DNA from: Akkermansiaceae bacterium
GTDB taxonomy: Bacteria > Verrucomicrobiota > Verrucomicrobiia > Verrucomicrobiales > Akkermansiaceae
DNA: 38,394 bases
Assembly (NCBI GenBank): GCA_028822935.1
Contig: JAPKCM010000039.1
Span: 1 to 38,394 of the forward strand
Reading direction: 5' to 3'
Within the stretch, counting starts at the first letter, position 1. Each line of letters opens with the position of its first letter. The position numbers and the translations under genes were made by a program. The notes beneath the pieces were generated by a model. The model did not search any database, was not told the DNA's origin, and was given only the letters and a program-made list of their open reading frames with translations. Below are positions 8,410 through 17,087 of this stretch, piece after piece.

Positions 8410-10626
8410 TTAATTCACCGGGTTCACCAGAAGCTCGTCGACGAATAGCCAGGCCTTGCGACCCTTGGCCTGATGCCAGTCGGGGATGGTTCCGAGGCTC
8501 TTGGCATGAACCCGAATGTAGCGTGCCTTAGTTCGGCTAATTTTGGTCGATAAAGTGATGTTTTCCGTGGGCTCTTTGACCGGGATTTCGTGCTTGATCG
8601 TTGCGACCGATTGGAAGGTCTTGCCGTCGCTTGAAGTCAAAAATTCGACAGTCGATGGCAGGAAGATCCCGGCCGCGGTCACCTGACATGAGGAAAGCCC
8701 CAGTTCGTGAATTGGCCTCGTTTCGCCAAGGTCGATCGTCGCGATCAGATCGTCGCCTTCAAAGCCCAGCCAATCGTTTTTGAGATCGTTTTCATCACCC
8801 ATGATGCCGTCGACCAACTCGGCGGAGCCTGTCCCGGAATACCTTTGGCTGGCCGGAGTTGCGAGAGCGACAGAACGGTCGCGGGCCGTGTGCTTGGCAA
8901 GCTTGAGCGCGAGAATAGCATCCACGATTTGTTCAATCTGGTCATTCTTCAAGTAAGGGTGGCCCGGCATTTGGTGGAGCTCCCCCCACACTCCCTTGCT
9001 TCCGTTTTGAATCTGCTTCTTCAGATAGTCCTTCCGCTTCGGAAGAGTTGCGTACCTTTCGATGATCTTCTCGAACGATGGTCCAATCAGCGTGCCCTCA
9101 CCCTGGTGGCAAGCCGCACAGTTATTTTGTCGCATCAATGCGGTGCCTGGATGTTTGGAGGGCAGCCCTCTGAGGGTGCGCACTGCGACGACTTGATTTC
9201 CCGCCAGTCCCCCATCGATGCGATGACTGATCCGTAGCAAGCTCCCTCCGTTGTTAGGATCCCAGCCGCCCTTGCCATACTGCAGGACAAAAAATTGTCC
9301 GTTCCGATTGAACTTCACGTTGATGGGAGTCTGGAAGCGATGGGCGGTGGGAAAGGGTTTGATCGCGACCATCTTTTCATTTTCGTCCAACTCCACCACC
9401 TTGACCCAGCCTCGTGCGTAGTCGGCGATGAACCAGTGATGGTCGAATGACTTCGGCAACCCGTCCGCATTAGCTTGGCGGGTGTCGTCGTGGTAATACA
9501 CCGGTCCGCCAATTGCCGAGGCACCCCCTTGACCCAATGACGGGAAAAAAAATGACGGAGGATGGCTGTACCAAATCATCGGCTCCTGCGCCGGAGGCAA
9601 CTCGCTGACACCCGTGTTTTCCTTCAGATCATTGATGGGCTTTTTTGGGTCAAAAGAACCCGTGACTGTCTTTTTGTCGAAGTCGTATGTTGGGTAGCTT
9701 TCGTTGAGGCCGATGAAGAAGGGCCAGCCAAAAAATCCCGCTTTTCGGGCCTGGTTGAACTCGTCGAAACCCAGCGGCAAGAGTTTCTCGTCGACGTTCT
9801 TCAGGTTGCCACAATAGTCATCAGCCGGTCCGTTTTCGCCCCAGTAGAGATGGCTCGTTCGTTGATCAATCGAGATCCGAAACGGATTGCGACAGCCCAT
9901 GACATAGATCTCCGGGCGGGTGTTTGGCATACCAGGCGGAAAGAGATTGCCGGGCGGAATGGTGTAGCCCCCATTTTCTCCGGGACGCACGCGCAGAATC
10001 TTTCCGTTCAAGACCGCGCTGTTGGTCGAGGTCCGTGCCGAATACAGGTATTGAGTGTGATCCTGATTATCGCCGCTACTGATATACAGGTTCCCCTCAG
10101 GACCAAAAGCCAACGAGCCTGCTTCATGAATGCGGTCCTGATCCCGGAGCGACGGGATCTTCAAAATGACCTGCTCGCTCGCCTTGTTCAGGAGTCCGTT
10201 TTCGTAGCGAAACCGTGACACCACGTGATCGTGCTCCAAGGACTCACCGCCCGGTTGCGTGTAGCAAAGGTAAACCCACTTGTTCGTGTCGAAATTGGGA
10301 TCAACCGTGATCCCCATGACACCGGATTCGACATCCCAGCTCCACCTTGGACCTTGCTTGCGGTAATCCACCTCCAGGTGGGCCGCGACGCGTGTGATGC
10401 CTGTCGTGAGGTCGACGACCTTGATGTTGCCGTGGAGCTCTGCAATAAAAACGAGGTCGCCGGCGATCGACATTTCCATAGGGTTCGACAAGTCCGTCGC
10501 GACAGTCTCCACCGCGAAATCCTTGGACGGAGGGAAGGGGCTCGCTTCACTGCGGGACTGCGCTCCAGCGAATGAAACGAGCAGGACAAGGAGAGTCGGG
10601 ATCAGCAGTCGTAAGTAGTGCATCAA
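8410..10626 (-). CDS. PQQ-type glucose/sorbosone dehydrogenase fused to cytochrome c and a discoidin-like domain
   Basis: The 738-residue exported protein has a signal peptide (LLIPTLLVLLVSFAGAQ). It then has a six-bladed beta-propeller of the soluble glucose/sorbosone dehydrogenase type at residues ~35-470, with the landmarks GVMGITVDPNF, HEAGSLAFGPEGNLYISSGD, NGKILRVRPGE, GCRNPFRI and YWGENGP. A cytochrome c domain has its heme site CAACH at 503-507 and a likely axial methionine in GELHQMPGHP. The last ~150 residues resemble an F5/8-type (discoidin) sandwich, with IDLGETRPIHELGL, SSDGKTF and ARYIRVHAKS. Such fusions would oxidise a sugar or other alcohol at PQQ and pass electrons to the fused heme. 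The C-terminal sandwich may bind carbohydrate. Adjacent Met codons (10626 and 10623) both fit as start. Confidence 0.88.
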   Translation of the reverse strand: MMHYLRLLIPTLLVLLVSFAGAQSRSEASPFPPSKDFAVETVATDLSNPMEMSIAGDLVFIAELHGNIKVVDLTTGITRVAAHLEVDYRKQGPRWSWDVESGVMGITVDPNFDTNKWVYLCYTQPGGESLEHDHVVSRFRYENGLLNKASEQVILKIPSLRDQDRIHEAGSLAFGPEGNLYISSGDNQDHTQYLYSARTSTNSAVLNGKILRVRPGENGGYTIPPGNLFPPGMPNTRPEIYVMGCRNPFRISIDQRTSHLYWGENGPADDYCGNLKNVDEKLLPLGFDEFNQARKAGFFGWPFFIGLNESYPTYDFDKKTVTGSFDPKKPINDLKENTGVSELPPAQEPMIWYSHPPSFFFPSLGQGGASAIGGPVYYHDDTRQANADGLPKSFDHHWFIADYARGWVKVVELDENEKMVAIKPFPTAHRFQTPINVKFNRNGQFFVLQYGKGGWDPNNGGSLLRISHRIDGGLAGNQVVAVRTLRGLPSKHPGTALMRQNNCAACHQGEGTLIGPSFEKIIERYATLPKRKDYLKKQIQNGSKGVWGELHQMPGHPYLKNDQIEQIVDAILALKLAKHTARDRSVALATPASQRYSGTGSAELVDGIMGDENDLKNDWLGFEGDDLIATIDLGETRPIHELGLSSCQVTAAGIFLPSTVEFLTSSDGKTFQSVATIKHEIPVKEPTENITLSTKISRTKARYIRVHAKSLGTIPDWHQAKGRKAWLFVDELLVNPVN

Positions 10627-10810
10627 GCACTAGGGAATAGCAGATCTGCCAACCGAGGACGATGACCAAGACACGATGAGGAAAGAGATCACTCAAGGCC
10701 AAAATCTTCGATACATTAGCTCCCTAAAAGTAGACAGAAGGGAAGGTCTGCGAGGCTTGGCGCAAAGATCTTTAAAGAGTCAGGCCCCCAGCTCAAATCA
10801 CATTCATAAC

Positions 10811-10839
10811 TCGACACTCCCTGCCAGCCGCGCTACAAT
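10811..10839 (+). promoter_or_regulatory. Sigma70-like promoter for the oxidoreductase gene
   Basis: TCGACA (10811-10816) and TACAAT (10834-10839) each differ from the housekeeping consensus at one position and are separated by exactly 17 bases. Transcription would start near 10846, giving a leader of about 30 bases before the ATG at 10876. It is the best promoter match I noticed in the window. Confidence 0.6.
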
Positions 10840-10875
10840 AATTTGTTTATCGACTTCATTTCCTAATCAATCCCT

Positions 10876-12213
10876 ATGAAATTCATCCAATCCAAATCTC
10901 GTCGTGAGTTCCTTCGCGACTCTGCCTTGATCACGGCCGGAATAGCAACCGCTGGGCACGGTGCCGTTATCCGATCTGATCCTGACAAGAAGCTAAACCT
11001 TGCCTTCATTGGGCCTGGCGGCCGAGGCTTCAGTAACCTGACGGCGCTTGCTTCAGAGAATATTGTAGCCTTCGCCGATGTGGATGACGCACGGGCGCGT
11101 CCTGCTTTTGAGGCCTATCCGAAGGCAAAGCGCTATCGGGACTTTCGGGTGATGCTGGAAAAAGAGAAATCGCTCGATGGTGTCGTGGTGAGCACTCCGG
11201 ACCACACCCATGCCACGGTCGCCATCGCAGCCATGCAACGCGGCTTGCACGTCTATTGTGAAAAACCGTTAGCGCATTCCATCTACGAAGTGCGCCGTAT
11301 GAAAGAGGAGGCCCGCAAAGCAGGCGTGGTGACGCAGATGGGCACGCAGGGGCATGCCATGGAAGGTACGCGCCGTGCCGTCGATGTCATCCGATCAGGG
11401 GCCCTCGGTGAGGTGCGCGAGCTTCACGTGTGGACGGATCGACCCGCTGGGTGGTGGCCGCAAGGAGAGGAGCGTCCGATGAAGAAGCACGACGTTCCTG
11501 CGACACTGGACTGGGATCTTTGGCTAGGGCCAGCGCCCTATCGTCACTATGATCCCGTCTATGTGCCCTTCAAATGGCGCGGGCGTTGGGACTTTGGGAC
11601 AGGCTCTATCGGCGATATGGGCGTGCACAATCTCGATACCGCTTTCTGGGCGCTTCAGTTAGGATTGCCGACCAGTGCCGAGGTCATCGATGCCGGGCCG
11701 AAGACCAAGGACTGCCCGCCGTTGTGGAGCATCATCCAGATGAACTATTCCGCACGTGGTGTACGCCCGCCTGTCAAACTCACCTTCTACGATGGCAAGA
11801 AACTGCCTCCCAAGGAGCTGTTCCACGGCGAGAAGATGACCGGCAATGGCTCACTGGTCATTGGCAGCAAGGGCACGTTGTTCACGCGCACTTGGCATGG
11901 TGGCGACAATTTGGGAGACGAGATGTTCATGCTCCTGCCGACGAAGAAGTTCGTGGGCTATGAAGCGCCCAAGGCGGTTCTGCCTCGCACCGAGAATCAT
12001 CACATTGAGTGGATCAAGGCCTGCAAAGGCGGTCCGCGCACCGAATCGGGATTTGACTATGCCGCAACGCTCACGGAAGGCTTGCTCGTCGGATTTCTCG
12101 CCTTACGCACGGGCAAACGCATCGAGTGGGACGCCGAGAACATGAAAGCCATCGGCTGTCCCGAAGCAGAACCCTTCATCAAGCCCACCTTCCGCAAAGG
12201 TTGGAAAATTTAG
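10876..12213 (+). CDS. Tat-exported Gfo/Idh/MocA family oxidoreductase
   Basis: The 445-residue protein has a twin-arginine signal (SRREFLRDSALITAGIA), then a Rossmann fold with the nucleotide loop IGPGGRG at 45-51, FADVDDARA, a TPDHTHA strand and the family's EKP motif at 129-131 (HVYCEKPLAHS). The C-terminal alpha/beta domain contains GSIGDMGVHNLDTAFWAL, with the usual active-site region. Exported members bind NAD(P) tightly, as in glucose-fructose oxidoreductase, and oxidise or epimerise sugars or sugar acids. Large secreted subgroups of this type are expanded in PVC bacteria. The gene is alone behind its own promoter. The substrate is not predictable. Confidence 0.92.
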   Translation: MKFIQSKSRREFLRDSALITAGIATAGHGAVIRSDPDKKLNLAFIGPGGRGFSNLTALASENIVAFADVDDARARPAFEAYPKAKRYRDFRVMLEKEKSLDGVVVSTPDHTHATVAIAAMQRGLHVYCEKPLAHSIYEVRRMKEEARKAGVVTQMGTQGHAMEGTRRAVDVIRSGALGEVRELHVWTDRPAGWWPQGEERPMKKHDVPATLDWDLWLGPAPYRHYDPVYVPFKWRGRWDFGTGSIGDMGVHNLDTAFWALQLGLPTSAEVIDAGPKTKDCPPLWSIIQMNYSARGVRPPVKLTFYDGKKLPPKELFHGEKMTGNGSLVIGSKGTLFTRTWHGGDNLGDEMFMLLPTKKFVGYEAPKAVLPRTENHHIEWIKACKGGPRTESGFDYAATLTEGLLVGFLALRTGKRIEWDAENMKAIGCPEAEPFIKPTFRKGWKI

Positions 12214-12673
12214 CATCGACACACCATCGGCAAAAGCGCTCATCCAGAATTGGTGTCATTTCTGGCCAAATCATCACCAGCGTGAGCCATTTCGAATGAC
12301 GGCTTTGCTCAAGGCACCCGGCAGCAGATGAAAGAGTGGCACAGGCGTCGGTAGTAGAGTCCGTCCGAACTTTCTTTCTAAGACTCTCCACCGCGCTCGT
12401 GTTCGCTTGTTCGAGCGCGCCAGTTCTTGCTGAAGTCCTCGTGCTGAGTGAATCACTCGGTAAGCCGGATACTTGGAATGCTGAAACGCTGGTGAGCGTG
12501 GCGAAGAACGAGAAGGTATTTGGCACCGTGTTCGGGAAAACCAGCGAACTGATCATTCAGTTTCGCGCTGATGCTTTCGTTGGCGTTTTATTGTTACCAA
12601 CCCCGTGGACCTGGAGGCCGATGAGAGAGAATGGTATTCCAACAGCAGGTGATTTGTGGCAGGCTAACATCAA
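12214..12673. other. Interval with a damaged ORF between oxidoreductase and cytochrome genes
   Basis: The 460 bases before the DUF1549/DUF1553 gene contain one forward ORF (12336-12701, listed separately) and a reverse ORF (12179-12556) that overlaps the 3' end of the oxidoreductase. The reverse ORF looks like a shadow with an unconvincing composition. No terminator for the oxidoreductase gene was evident. Confidence 0.4.
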
Positions 12674-12701
12674 GTGCACCGAATTTTCAATCTGCCGCTG
12701 A
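12336..12701 (+). pseudogene. Remnant of a secreted protein, possibly with a CBM9-like end
   Basis: This open frame (GTG at 12336) encodes a convincing signal peptide (VRTFFLRLSTALVFACSSAPVLA) followed by a short region. It then ends with ENGIPTAGDLWQANIKC, which resembles the 'xxPxxGDxWxxNxxR' end of CBM9-like sandwich domains found in many secreted proteins of this phylum. The stretch between is far too short for a whole CBM9 domain (about 180 residues), and the frame runs 28 bases into the next gene. The simplest reading is a gene that kept its signal peptide and lost its interior. A short genuine secreted protein cannot be excluded. Confidence 0.35.
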
Positions 12702-15571
12702 CTCTGGTGTTGTCGACCCTGCTCCCGATGAGTGCGTGTGGGAAAGGGGATCCGGCAGAACATTGGGCTTTTCAGCCGCTGGTGGAACCTGCGATTCCGC
12801 AGGTTCGTGACGCGAGCTGGCCGCGCACCCCGATCGATGCCTTCATCCTCGCCCGGCTTGAAGCGCAGGGATTGCATCCGGCACCGCAAACTGACCCACA
12901 GACGTTGCGGCGACGGGCGGCCTACAATCTCACCGGGCTTCCGCCTGCCTATGATCCGGATGCCACGAAGACCTTCGGCGAGGCCGAGATTGAGGGGCTG
13001 CTCGCCTCCCCGCACTTCGGCGAACGCTGGGCACGGCACTGGCTCGACGTGGCGCGGTATTCGGACACCAAGGGTTACGCCTACGCTTCTGAGGAATTTA
13101 CCTTTGTTCACAGCTGGGTTTACCGCGATTGGGTCGTGCGCGCCTTCAACGAGGATCTCCCTTACGACCGGTTTCTGATGCTGCAGCTGGCGGCCGACCG
13201 CCTGCTGGCACGCGGAGAGTGTGCCCCGGCAGACCTGGCCGCGATGGGCTTTCTCACGCTCGGCGGACGATTTATCGGCGTCCGTCAGGACATCATCGAT
13301 GACCGCATCGATGTTGTCACTCGCGGGATGCTCGGTCTGACGGTTTCCTGCGCGCGCTGTCACGACCACAAATTCGACCCGATTCCAGCGTCGGATTACT
13401 ACTCGCTCTATGGCATTTTGGACAGCTCCCGGGAGCACATGGTTCCGCTCGGCCAGGACGACGATGCCGAGTTGACCAAGCGTCGCGCTGCTCTCGAAAC
13501 CCAGTTCGAACAGGCAGCGAAGGAGGCGGAGGCGCGCTTCCTTGATCGGATCTCCGAATACCTGATCGCGGCGCTCGATATCAGCAAGGTGCCCAAGCCG
13601 AATTTCACTGAGATCATTAGCAAGGACGACCTCATCCCGGAACAGGTGCGACGGTGGTATCAATATCTCGCGCAATCCGATAAGGCGCGGCATCCGGTGT
13701 TCGGGGCCTGGCATGCGCTGGCGGGACTTCCACCCGAAACGTTCGCCGATGGCACGGCACGGCGGCTTGTCGAGAGCTTGAAAAATGTCGATCCGCTGGT
13801 CTCTGCGTCGCTCACCCAAGCCTCCCTCGTCGGGATGGAAGACGTCGCTCGCTGCTACGGGCAACTTTTCAAAAATCACGCTTCGAACCCTGTGATCGCG
13901 GAGGTGTTGAGTGGTCCCGGTTCGCCGATTGCCATCCCGCGCTGCCACCTGCACGATATTGAATGGCTTTTCGATGAGGCGACGAAGACCGGGCTGAAGG
14001 GGCTGTTTGCCAATGTCGAGCGCCGCATCATTGAGCTGGGCGAGTCGGCTCCGCACGCTGTGGCGATGGAGGACGCGCCGGTCCCGCAGAACGCGCACAT
14101 TCTGTTGCGCGGCGACTATTCGAGCCAAGGCGATGAGGTCCCGAGACGGGCCTTGGCGATCCTCGGAGCCGCCGATTTCAAAACTGGCTCCGGGCGGCTT
14201 GAACTCGCGCAAAGTATTGCCAGCCGAGACAACCCACTCACCGCACGGGTCATTGTCAACCGCATCTGGCAGGATCATTTCGGCACCGGCTTAGTCGATA
14301 CGGCGAGCGATTTCGGCCTCCGCACCGCGCCTCCGAGTCACCCTGAATTACTCGATTTTCTTGCCTTGCGTCTGATTGAAAACGGGTGGTCGTTGAAAGC
14401 CCTGCACCGCATGATTGTCAGCTCGGCGGTCTATCAGCAAAGCTCAACGCCGACGCCCGAAGCGCAGCGCGCCGATCCCAATAACCGGCTGCTCTCGTAC
14501 TTCCCACGTCGTCGGCTGGATTTCGAAGCGATGCGCGATTCGCTGCTGGCCGCCTCCGGCGAACTCGACCTTTCCATCGGCGGTCAGCCCGGGCTGCTGT
14601 TCGGTGCTGATGCGTCGTTGCGACGGAGCCTCTATGGTCGAATCGACCGAACGTTCTTGCCGAGCACCTTACGCAATTTCGATTTTGCCAACCCGGAGTT
14701 ACACAGCGCTCGGAGGCACGAGACCAATGTTCCACAGCAGGCGCTGTTCTTCATGAACAGCCCATTCGTCGAATCGCGTGCGATCGCATTGGCGGGGCGC
14801 GTCGCGGGGGAAGTGGAACCCGAGCAACGGATCCGATCGCTCTTCCAATTCACCCTGCGGCGCGAGCCGAGCCGGGGCGAGCTGGCCAGCAGCGGGAGGT
14901 TCATCGCAGCGGCACTGGCGGCGGATGCCGTGGCGGCATCGACCGAAGCCGCGCCGAGAGTTCCGTCGGCGTGGAGCTATGGGTTCGGCGAGTTCGAGGA
15001 AGCCGCTGGTCGGCTGGCGAACTTCACCTTGCTCCCGCATTTCGACGGTGAAGCTTGGGGAGGAGGGGCGCAATGGCCGGATGCACAACTCGGTTGGGTG
15101 CGTCTGACGGCAGTCGGCGGCCATGTCGGAAATGATCTCAAACACGCGGCGGTGCGACGTTGGACCGCACCGGTGGACGCCCGGATTCGCATCAGTGGCA
15201 CGATCGGGATGACCGCCGCGGGCGGGGACGGCGTCCGTGCCCTGATGATTTCAGATCGCCGCGGTGTCCTTGGCACATGGACCGCCGAGTTCGGGAATCC
15301 TGTCGCGGCCGAACTCGATGAGATCGCGGTAAGCGCGGGCGAGTACCTCGACTTCGTCGTCGATTGCCGACCCGCCGGCAACATCAGCTTCGACCAGTTC
15401 ACTTGGGCACCGGCGATCCTTCAGCTGGACGAGCTGGATGGCAAAGCCGCCCGGTGGAATGCCGAGCGCGAATTCGCGGGAAAGCCTTCCAATCCTCCGC
15501 ACCAGCTTACCGCTTGGGAGCGTCTCGCGCACACCCTCCTGCTGAGTAACGCCTTCATGTTCGTCGATTAG
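12674..15571 (+). CDS. DUF1549/DUF1553 planctomycete-type cytochrome protein with an inserted C-terminal domain
   Basis: A GTG at 12674 is preferred because it opens a signal sequence that ends in a lipobox-like PMSAC; the first ATG (12728) would remove it. Of 965 residues, ~50-260 fit PSCyt2/DUF1549: DAFILARLEAQGL, LTGLPP, SPHFGERWARHWLDVARYSD, and the heme site CARCHDHKFDP at 226-230. Residues ~500-750 fit PSD1/DUF1553, with ARVIVNRIWQDHFGTGLV, HPELLDFLA, RMIVSSAVYQQS, PRRRLDFEAMRDSLLA and ETNVPQQALFFMNS. An N-terminal PSCyt1 domain, present in many relatives, is missing. A beta-rich segment (~755-925) interrupts the usual C-terminus, which resumes as LTAWERLAHTLLLSNAFMFVD. The DUF1501 partner starts 11 bases downstream. 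Confidence 0.9.
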   Translation: MHRIFNLPLTLVLSTLLPMSACGKGDPAEHWAFQPLVEPAIPQVRDASWPRTPIDAFILARLEAQGLHPAPQTDPQTLRRRAAYNLTGLPPAYDPDATKTFGEAEIEGLLASPHFGERWARHWLDVARYSDTKGYAYASEEFTFVHSWVYRDWVVRAFNEDLPYDRFLMLQLAADRLLARGECAPADLAAMGFLTLGGRFIGVRQDIIDDRIDVVTRGMLGLTVSCARCHDHKFDPIPASDYYSLYGILDSSREHMVPLGQDDDAELTKRRAALETQFEQAAKEAEARFLDRISEYLIAALDISKVPKPNFTEIISKDDLIPEQVRRWYQYLAQSDKARHPVFGAWHALAGLPPETFADGTARRLVESLKNVDPLVSASLTQASLVGMEDVARCYGQLFKNHASNPVIAEVLSGPGSPIAIPRCHLHDIEWLFDEATKTGLKGLFANVERRIIELGESAPHAVAMEDAPVPQNAHILLRGDYSSQGDEVPRRALAILGAADFKTGSGRLELAQSIASRDNPLTARVIVNRIWQDHFGTGLVDTASDFGLRTAPPSHPELLDFLALRLIENGWSLKALHRMIVSSAVYQQSSTPTPEAQRADPNNRLLSYFPRRRLDFEAMRDSLLAASGELDLSIGGQPGLLFGADASLRRSLYGRIDRTFLPSTLRNFDFANPELHSARRHETNVPQQALFFMNSPFVESRAIALAGRVAGEVEPEQRIRSLFQFTLRREPSRGELASSGRFIAAALAADAVAASTEAAPRVPSAWSYGFGEFEEAAGRLANFTLLPHFDGEAWGGGAQWPDAQLGWVRLTAVGGHVGNDLKHAAVRRWTAPVDARIRISGTIGMTAAGGDGVRALMISDRRGVLGTWTAEFGNPVAAELDEIAVSAGEYLDFVVDCRPAGNISFDQFTWAPAILQLDELDGKAARWNAEREFAGKPSNPPHQLTAWERLAHTLLLSNAFMFVD

Positions 15572-15582
15572 AGTTCACCACG

Positions 15583-16986
15583 ATGAGTCCACAACACCCG
15601 CTATTTACCCGAAGATCCTTCCTACGCCGCTGTGGCATGGGGATGGGATCAGTCGGCCTCGAAACCTTGCTGGCAGAGCAGGGGCAGGGGCTCAATCCGC
15701 TCGCGTGGCGCTCGCCACACTTCCCGGGTAAGGCGAAGCGCGTCGTGCATTTCTTCCTCAATGGCGGGCCATCCCACGTTGATAGTTTTGATCCGAAACC
15801 GATGTTGGCGAAGTTCGCGGGCCAGCCCCTGCCGATTGAAAACTTGCGCACGGAGCGCAAGACCGGTGCCGCCTTCCCGTCGCCGTTCGCGTTCCAACGC
15901 TACGGCGAGAGCGGGATTGAAGTGAGCTCGCTGTTCCCAAAGATCGGCGAGTGCATCGACGACATCGCGGTGATCCGTTCGATGCAGGCCGAGCTGCCCA
16001 ACCACGAACCTTCGCTCATGCTGATGAACTGTGGCGACGCCGTACTGAGCCGCCCGAGCGTCGGATCTTGGGTGACCTACGGACTCGGTACCGAGAACCA
16101 AAACCTCCCGGCCTTCATCTCGATGTGCCCGGGTGGCTACCCGATCAAGGACGCGCAGAATTGGCAGTCGGGCTTCCTCCCAGGTATTTACCAGGGGACC
16201 TTCATCGACTCGCAGCACACCCGCATCGAGGCTCTCATCGAAAATATCCGCAACCGATCGACGACGCGCCAGAAGCAGCGCGCGCAGCTCGATTTCCTCA
16301 CCGAACTGAATGCCGAACACCGGCGCGATCGGGTGAGCGATCCACAGCTCGATGCGCGCATCCAGACTTTCGAACTCGCCTACCGCATGCAGATGGAGGC
16401 GAGCGACGCCTTCGACTTGAGCGCGGAGCCGGATCATATCCGTGATCTCTATGGGCGCGAGACCCACGGGCGCCAGACGCTCATCGCGCGCCGCCTGCTC
16501 GAGCGCGGCGTGCGCTACATCCAGCTATGGCACGGCAAGGGCCAACCGTGGGACCACCACGAAAACATCGCGGAGAACCACGCCAAACTCGCCCGCGAGA
16601 TCGACCAACCGGTCGCCGCCCTTCTGCGTGATCTCAAGCAGCGCGGAATGCTCGACGATACCCTCGTCATCTTCGGCGGAGAGTTCGGTCGCACCCCAAC
16701 CGTCGAGCTCAACAACGCCGGCAGTTCGAAGAACGGTCGCGATCACAACCCATACGGGTTCAGTGTCTGGATGGCGGGCGGCGGCATCCGCGGCGGGACG
16801 GTCTACGGGTCGACCGACGAATTCGGTTTCCAGGCCGAGAAAAATCCCGTCACCGTCCATGACCTCCACGCCACCATTCTCCACCTGCTCGGCTTCGACC
16901 ACGAGAACCTCACCCATCGATACGCCGGTCGCGATTTCCGCCTCACCGATGTCTATGGCAAAGTCATCCGCGGGATCTTGGCGTAA
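15583..16986 (+). CDS. DUF1501 domain protein with Tat signal, partner of the DUF1553 cytochrome
   Basis: The 467-residue protein opens with a twin-arginine signal (TRRSFLRRCGMGMGSVGLE). It continues with the DUF1501 landmarks KRVVHFFLNGGPSHVDSFDPKP, NHEPSLMLMNCGD, RPSVGSWVTYGLG, GVRYIQLWHG, DTLVIFGGEFGRTPTVE and DHNPYGFSVWMAGGG, ending in HATILHLLGFDHENLTHRYAGRDFRLTDVYGKVI. DUF1501 proteins belong to the alkaline phosphatase/sulfatase-like superfamily but lack an established reaction, and they nearly always travel with DUF1549/DUF1553 cytochromes. The 11-base gap to the upstream stop implies one operon. A hairpin follows the gene. Confidence 0.93.
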   Translation: MSPQHPLFTRRSFLRRCGMGMGSVGLETLLAEQGQGLNPLAWRSPHFPGKAKRVVHFFLNGGPSHVDSFDPKPMLAKFAGQPLPIENLRTERKTGAAFPSPFAFQRYGESGIEVSSLFPKIGECIDDIAVIRSMQAELPNHEPSLMLMNCGDAVLSRPSVGSWVTYGLGTENQNLPAFISMCPGGYPIKDAQNWQSGFLPGIYQGTFIDSQHTRIEALIENIRNRSTTRQKQRAQLDFLTELNAEHRRDRVSDPQLDARIQTFELAYRMQMEASDAFDLSAEPDHIRDLYGRETHGRQTLIARRLLERGVRYIQLWHGKGQPWDHHENIAENHAKLAREIDQPVAALLRDLKQRGMLDDTLVIFGGEFGRTPTVELNNAGSSKNGRDHNPYGFSVWMAGGGIRGGTVYGSTDEFGFQAEKNPVTVHDLHATILHLLGFDHENLTHRYAGRDFRLTDVYGKVIRGILA

Positions 16987-16998
16987 CCCGGTTCGATT

Positions 16999-17040
16999 AC
17001 GGAATGGAAGGATTTGAAGTACGATCCTTCACCCCGTTTT
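16999..17040 (+). terminator. Probable terminator of the DUF1553-DUF1501 operon
   Basis: GAAGGAT (17007-17013) pairs with ATCCTTC (17024-17030) around a 10-base loop. The helix can be extended past a small internal loop by ACGG (16999-17002) with CCGT (17034-17037), followed directly by a TTT run. It lies just after the DUF1501 stop, as expected for an intrinsic terminator, although the T-run is short. Confidence 0.45.
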
Positions 17041-17087
17041 GATCGCTGGATGGTCGATCCTTGGTATGCGCACCTGAAAATCTCAAG

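Noticed and set aside
12179-12556. Reverse ORF of 125 codons overlapping the 3' end of the oxidoreductase
   Set aside because: It overlaps a certain gene, has no family motif and competes with a forward frame that carries a signal peptide.
12557-14278. Very long reverse ORF (573 codons) opposite the DUF1549/DUF1553 gene
   Set aside because: The forward strand carries clear family motifs throughout. The reverse translation is Arg/Ile-rich without recognisable domains, so it is a shadow.
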